A stretch of DNA of 64,000 nt. Source: Conchocele bisecta (Eukaryota; Mollusca; Bivalvia; Lucinida; Thyasiridae). The stretch is from contig CM055280.1 of assembly GCA_029237695.1 (NCBI GenBank), forward strand, positions 33,390,616-33,454,615, written 5' to 3'. The translations under genes were made by a program, and so were the position numbers. The notes below the pieces were generated by a model that saw only the letters and a list, made by a program, of their open reading frames with translations, did no database searches and was not told the DNA's origin. Positions 62,102 to 64,000 of this stretch are shown here, piece by piece; position 1 is the stretch's first letter; each line of letters starts with the position of its first letter.

Positions 62102-63714
62102 TATTGGCTAAAATCCAAGATGGCCGCCATAATAGTTGACCGAAAATAGCATATATAGCAATGCCCATTTAAACTTGCCAATATGACTTAAAATGATGTT
62201 ATTTGCATATATATATCTAGTATGCAGTTGTCCGTGTGTGATAAAATCAAAATATAATTGATAAATTAGCATAAATTCAAAATGGCCGCCAAAAGTTCTA
62301 ATATTTGATGAAAAATACATGTAAAATGGGGCTAGAACACTTATGATAACTATAAATTTGCATCTATTTGCACGCATTTAATGTATGTATGCATAAACAC
62401 ACACTAATACAATAACTGAGAAAAGTGAGCAGTGGCTCACGTATACCCCCGGCCACCGCATTGACACTAAAAAAAAAAAAAAAAAAAAACATTTGGCACA
62501 AATTTCAATTTCAAAGTAATTGAAACCGATGTACGTGGTGCACCATATTCATTAATTATGGTATATAAGTGTTGTTAGTTATTTTATAGTTATTTTATCT
62601 GGCTCTTCGGTCTTCTCTGTGTTCATATTCTCTATTTGACCTTGGGCACAGGGGCCGCATAGGTGGGGCGCAGAATGAAAATATGGATGATGACAACGAA
62701 GTATGCAAAGTATAAAGTGAATCGCACCTGTGGTTAGAGAGATATAATGACTTAAAAAACTAGGTCGCAAATGCTACGGACGGACGGACGGACGGAATTA
62801 TGAAAACTATAAACCCCACGGCATACTTTGTATGCCGGGGGTATGAGGATGGTGATGAATTGTCAGGTACAGCACAGCAACTCAAATTTTGATTAATGTA
62901 AAATCGGTGGTAATGATGACGTCTGAAATGTAACAGCGGTTGAATTCGAGATGATCTCCACTCCCATCGAGAATTTAACCCACAACACGTGACATGGTAC
63001 CGTAAACTTGTGCTGACACTCACCATACTTATCAATTAAAAATGCCCCAATATTATTATGTTTCGATAGAAACATGTGGATATGTTATATCAAACAAGAA
63101 ATATGGCCCTAGTGAACCACATATGCCCCCAACATTTCGAATACAGTGGAATAGGGTTTCAAACGCAGTGTACATATACATGTATGAGATATCACATTCT
63201 GTGATACATATGCACATCTCGATTAAAGGTCTCAGTACACATATGCTATGCAAACTAATGCATGTACGTGGATTTACAATATTCCGATATCGTGTAAAGT
63301 GTCCGTATTTCACCAGAAAACATCACTTATTTCAACTTTTAAGTTTCATTCTTCGGTCTAGATATGGCTTTCAACGGACGCATTCAATATGTATAGGTCA
63401 TACATACTAGACTACCAGTGTGTATGTCATATACATATTAAGTGCGTATGTTCTTTATACGACAAGTCAACAATTATTAATCCCTGGTGCACTGTCCATC
63501 ACAGCCACAAAGTGCAGTACAGCGAAGTGCAGATTTCACACATTTACACCGACTGAAGCAACCTTTCTTACAGCCACAACAAACAAGTTCTTTACAACAT
63601 TTTGCTGCCTCTGGAAGCATTGTCCACAGAGGCTTGTAGTTCCGCCCATCGAAAGTCCATCCCCAGTCAACTGGATCGGGCAGTGACGGCTTCGGAATCA
63701 TGCATTGTCCCCAT
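61981..63714. repeat. Tandem array unit 2 (1.73 kb)
   Basis: Same content as unit 1, with few differences by eye. It has the 38-bp segment that unit 1 lacks, one GACGG unit fewer at about 62777, and several single-base changes. The shared start TAGTGAGGCCGTTAAGCACA recurs at 61981 and about 63714. Confidence 0.9.
63477..63701 (-). CDS. Cysteine-rich CXC-like fragment, second copy
   Basis: 74 codons matching the 61745 copy almost exactly from MIPKPSLPDPVDWGWTF to the stop, with one visible residue change near the end (CTRD for CTGD). An extra G in AGTGAGGGCC at about 63721 shifts the upstream frame, which is why this copy is shorter. Confidence 0.5.
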   Translation of the reverse strand: MIPKPSLPDPVDWGWTFDGRNYKPLWTMLPEAAKCCKELVCCGCKKGCFSRCKCVKSALRCTALCGCDGQCTRD

Positions 63715-64000
63715 AGTGAGGGCCGTTAAGCACAATGATTGTGCACTTCCGGAAACAAGTGTGACACTTTGCATACTGTTAGTATATGTGGTACTGAATA
63801 TTTTAAGATCGAGTGCCAATTGATCCGAGCTCAATATTGGCTAAAATCCAAGATGGCCGCCATAGTAGTTGACCGAAAATAGCATATATAGCAATGCCCA
63901 TTTAAACTTGCCAATATGACTTAAAATGATGTTATTTGCATATATATATCTAGTATGCAGTTGTCCGTGTGTGATAAAAATCAAAAATATAATGATAAAT
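63715..64000. repeat. Tandem array unit 3 (cut by window end)
   Basis: Begins with the unit start (with one extra G) and includes the 38-bp segment seen in unit 2. It runs off the window at ATATAATGATAAAT, so the array continues. Confidence 0.88.

Overview
This is eukaryotic, repeat-dominated DNA. I think a marine bivalve mollusc is the most likely source. The grounds are the very dense, AT-rich carpet of short palindromic elements, tRNA-derived SINE heads, tandem motifs such as GACGGACGG and GACCTTGACCTT, and the ACATGTA-rich background, all of which I remember from clam and mussel genomes. That assignment is from recall and was not searched. There are no bacterial-type operons, and almost all short open frames are accidents inside repeats. 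Layout: bases 1-34258 are intergenic and packed with foldback elements (MITE-like), SINE remnants, minisatellites and a long 97-bp tandem array (11105-12889). I label the repeat families A to W in the feature list so that copies can be compared. Families A, B, C, E and one more begin with TTAA-C(C/T)C and end with the reverse complement, which is the signature of piggyBac-type TTAA-specific insertion. Bases 34259-43772 are one nearly complete Ty3/Gypsy LTR retrotransposon on the minus strand. It has 720/724-bp LTRs (roughly 2% different by eye), a 4-bp flanking repeat, a primer site matching the 3' end of a leucine tRNA, then gag, protease, reverse transcriptase, RNase H, integrase, and two extra frames where an envelope gene would lie. 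The first extra frame encodes a C2H2 zinc-finger protein. The gag-pol reading frame is broken many times. Bases 43773-52800 return to intergenic repeats, including long poly-G/poly-C elements and a second cluster of SINEs. Bases 54081-56393 (minus) hold the only convincing host-type gene. Its last exon encodes a transmembrane helix and a roughly 400-residue cytoplasmic tail. It is joined by a phase-matched intron to a threonine-rich exon built on an ACA microsatellite. A 45-bp minisatellite lies just beyond its stop codon. Bases 56400-60280 are intergenic, with a 480-bp palindrome. Bases 60285-64000 are the start of a tandem array of units about 1.7 kb long that continues past the window. Each full unit carries a cysteine-rich (tesmin/CXC-like) coding fragment on the minus strand. 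No defence system, operon or complete multi-gene pathway is visible. The most interesting material is the zinc-finger-bearing retroelement, the TTAA foldback superfamily with structure-preserving core changes, and the CXC-bearing tandem array.
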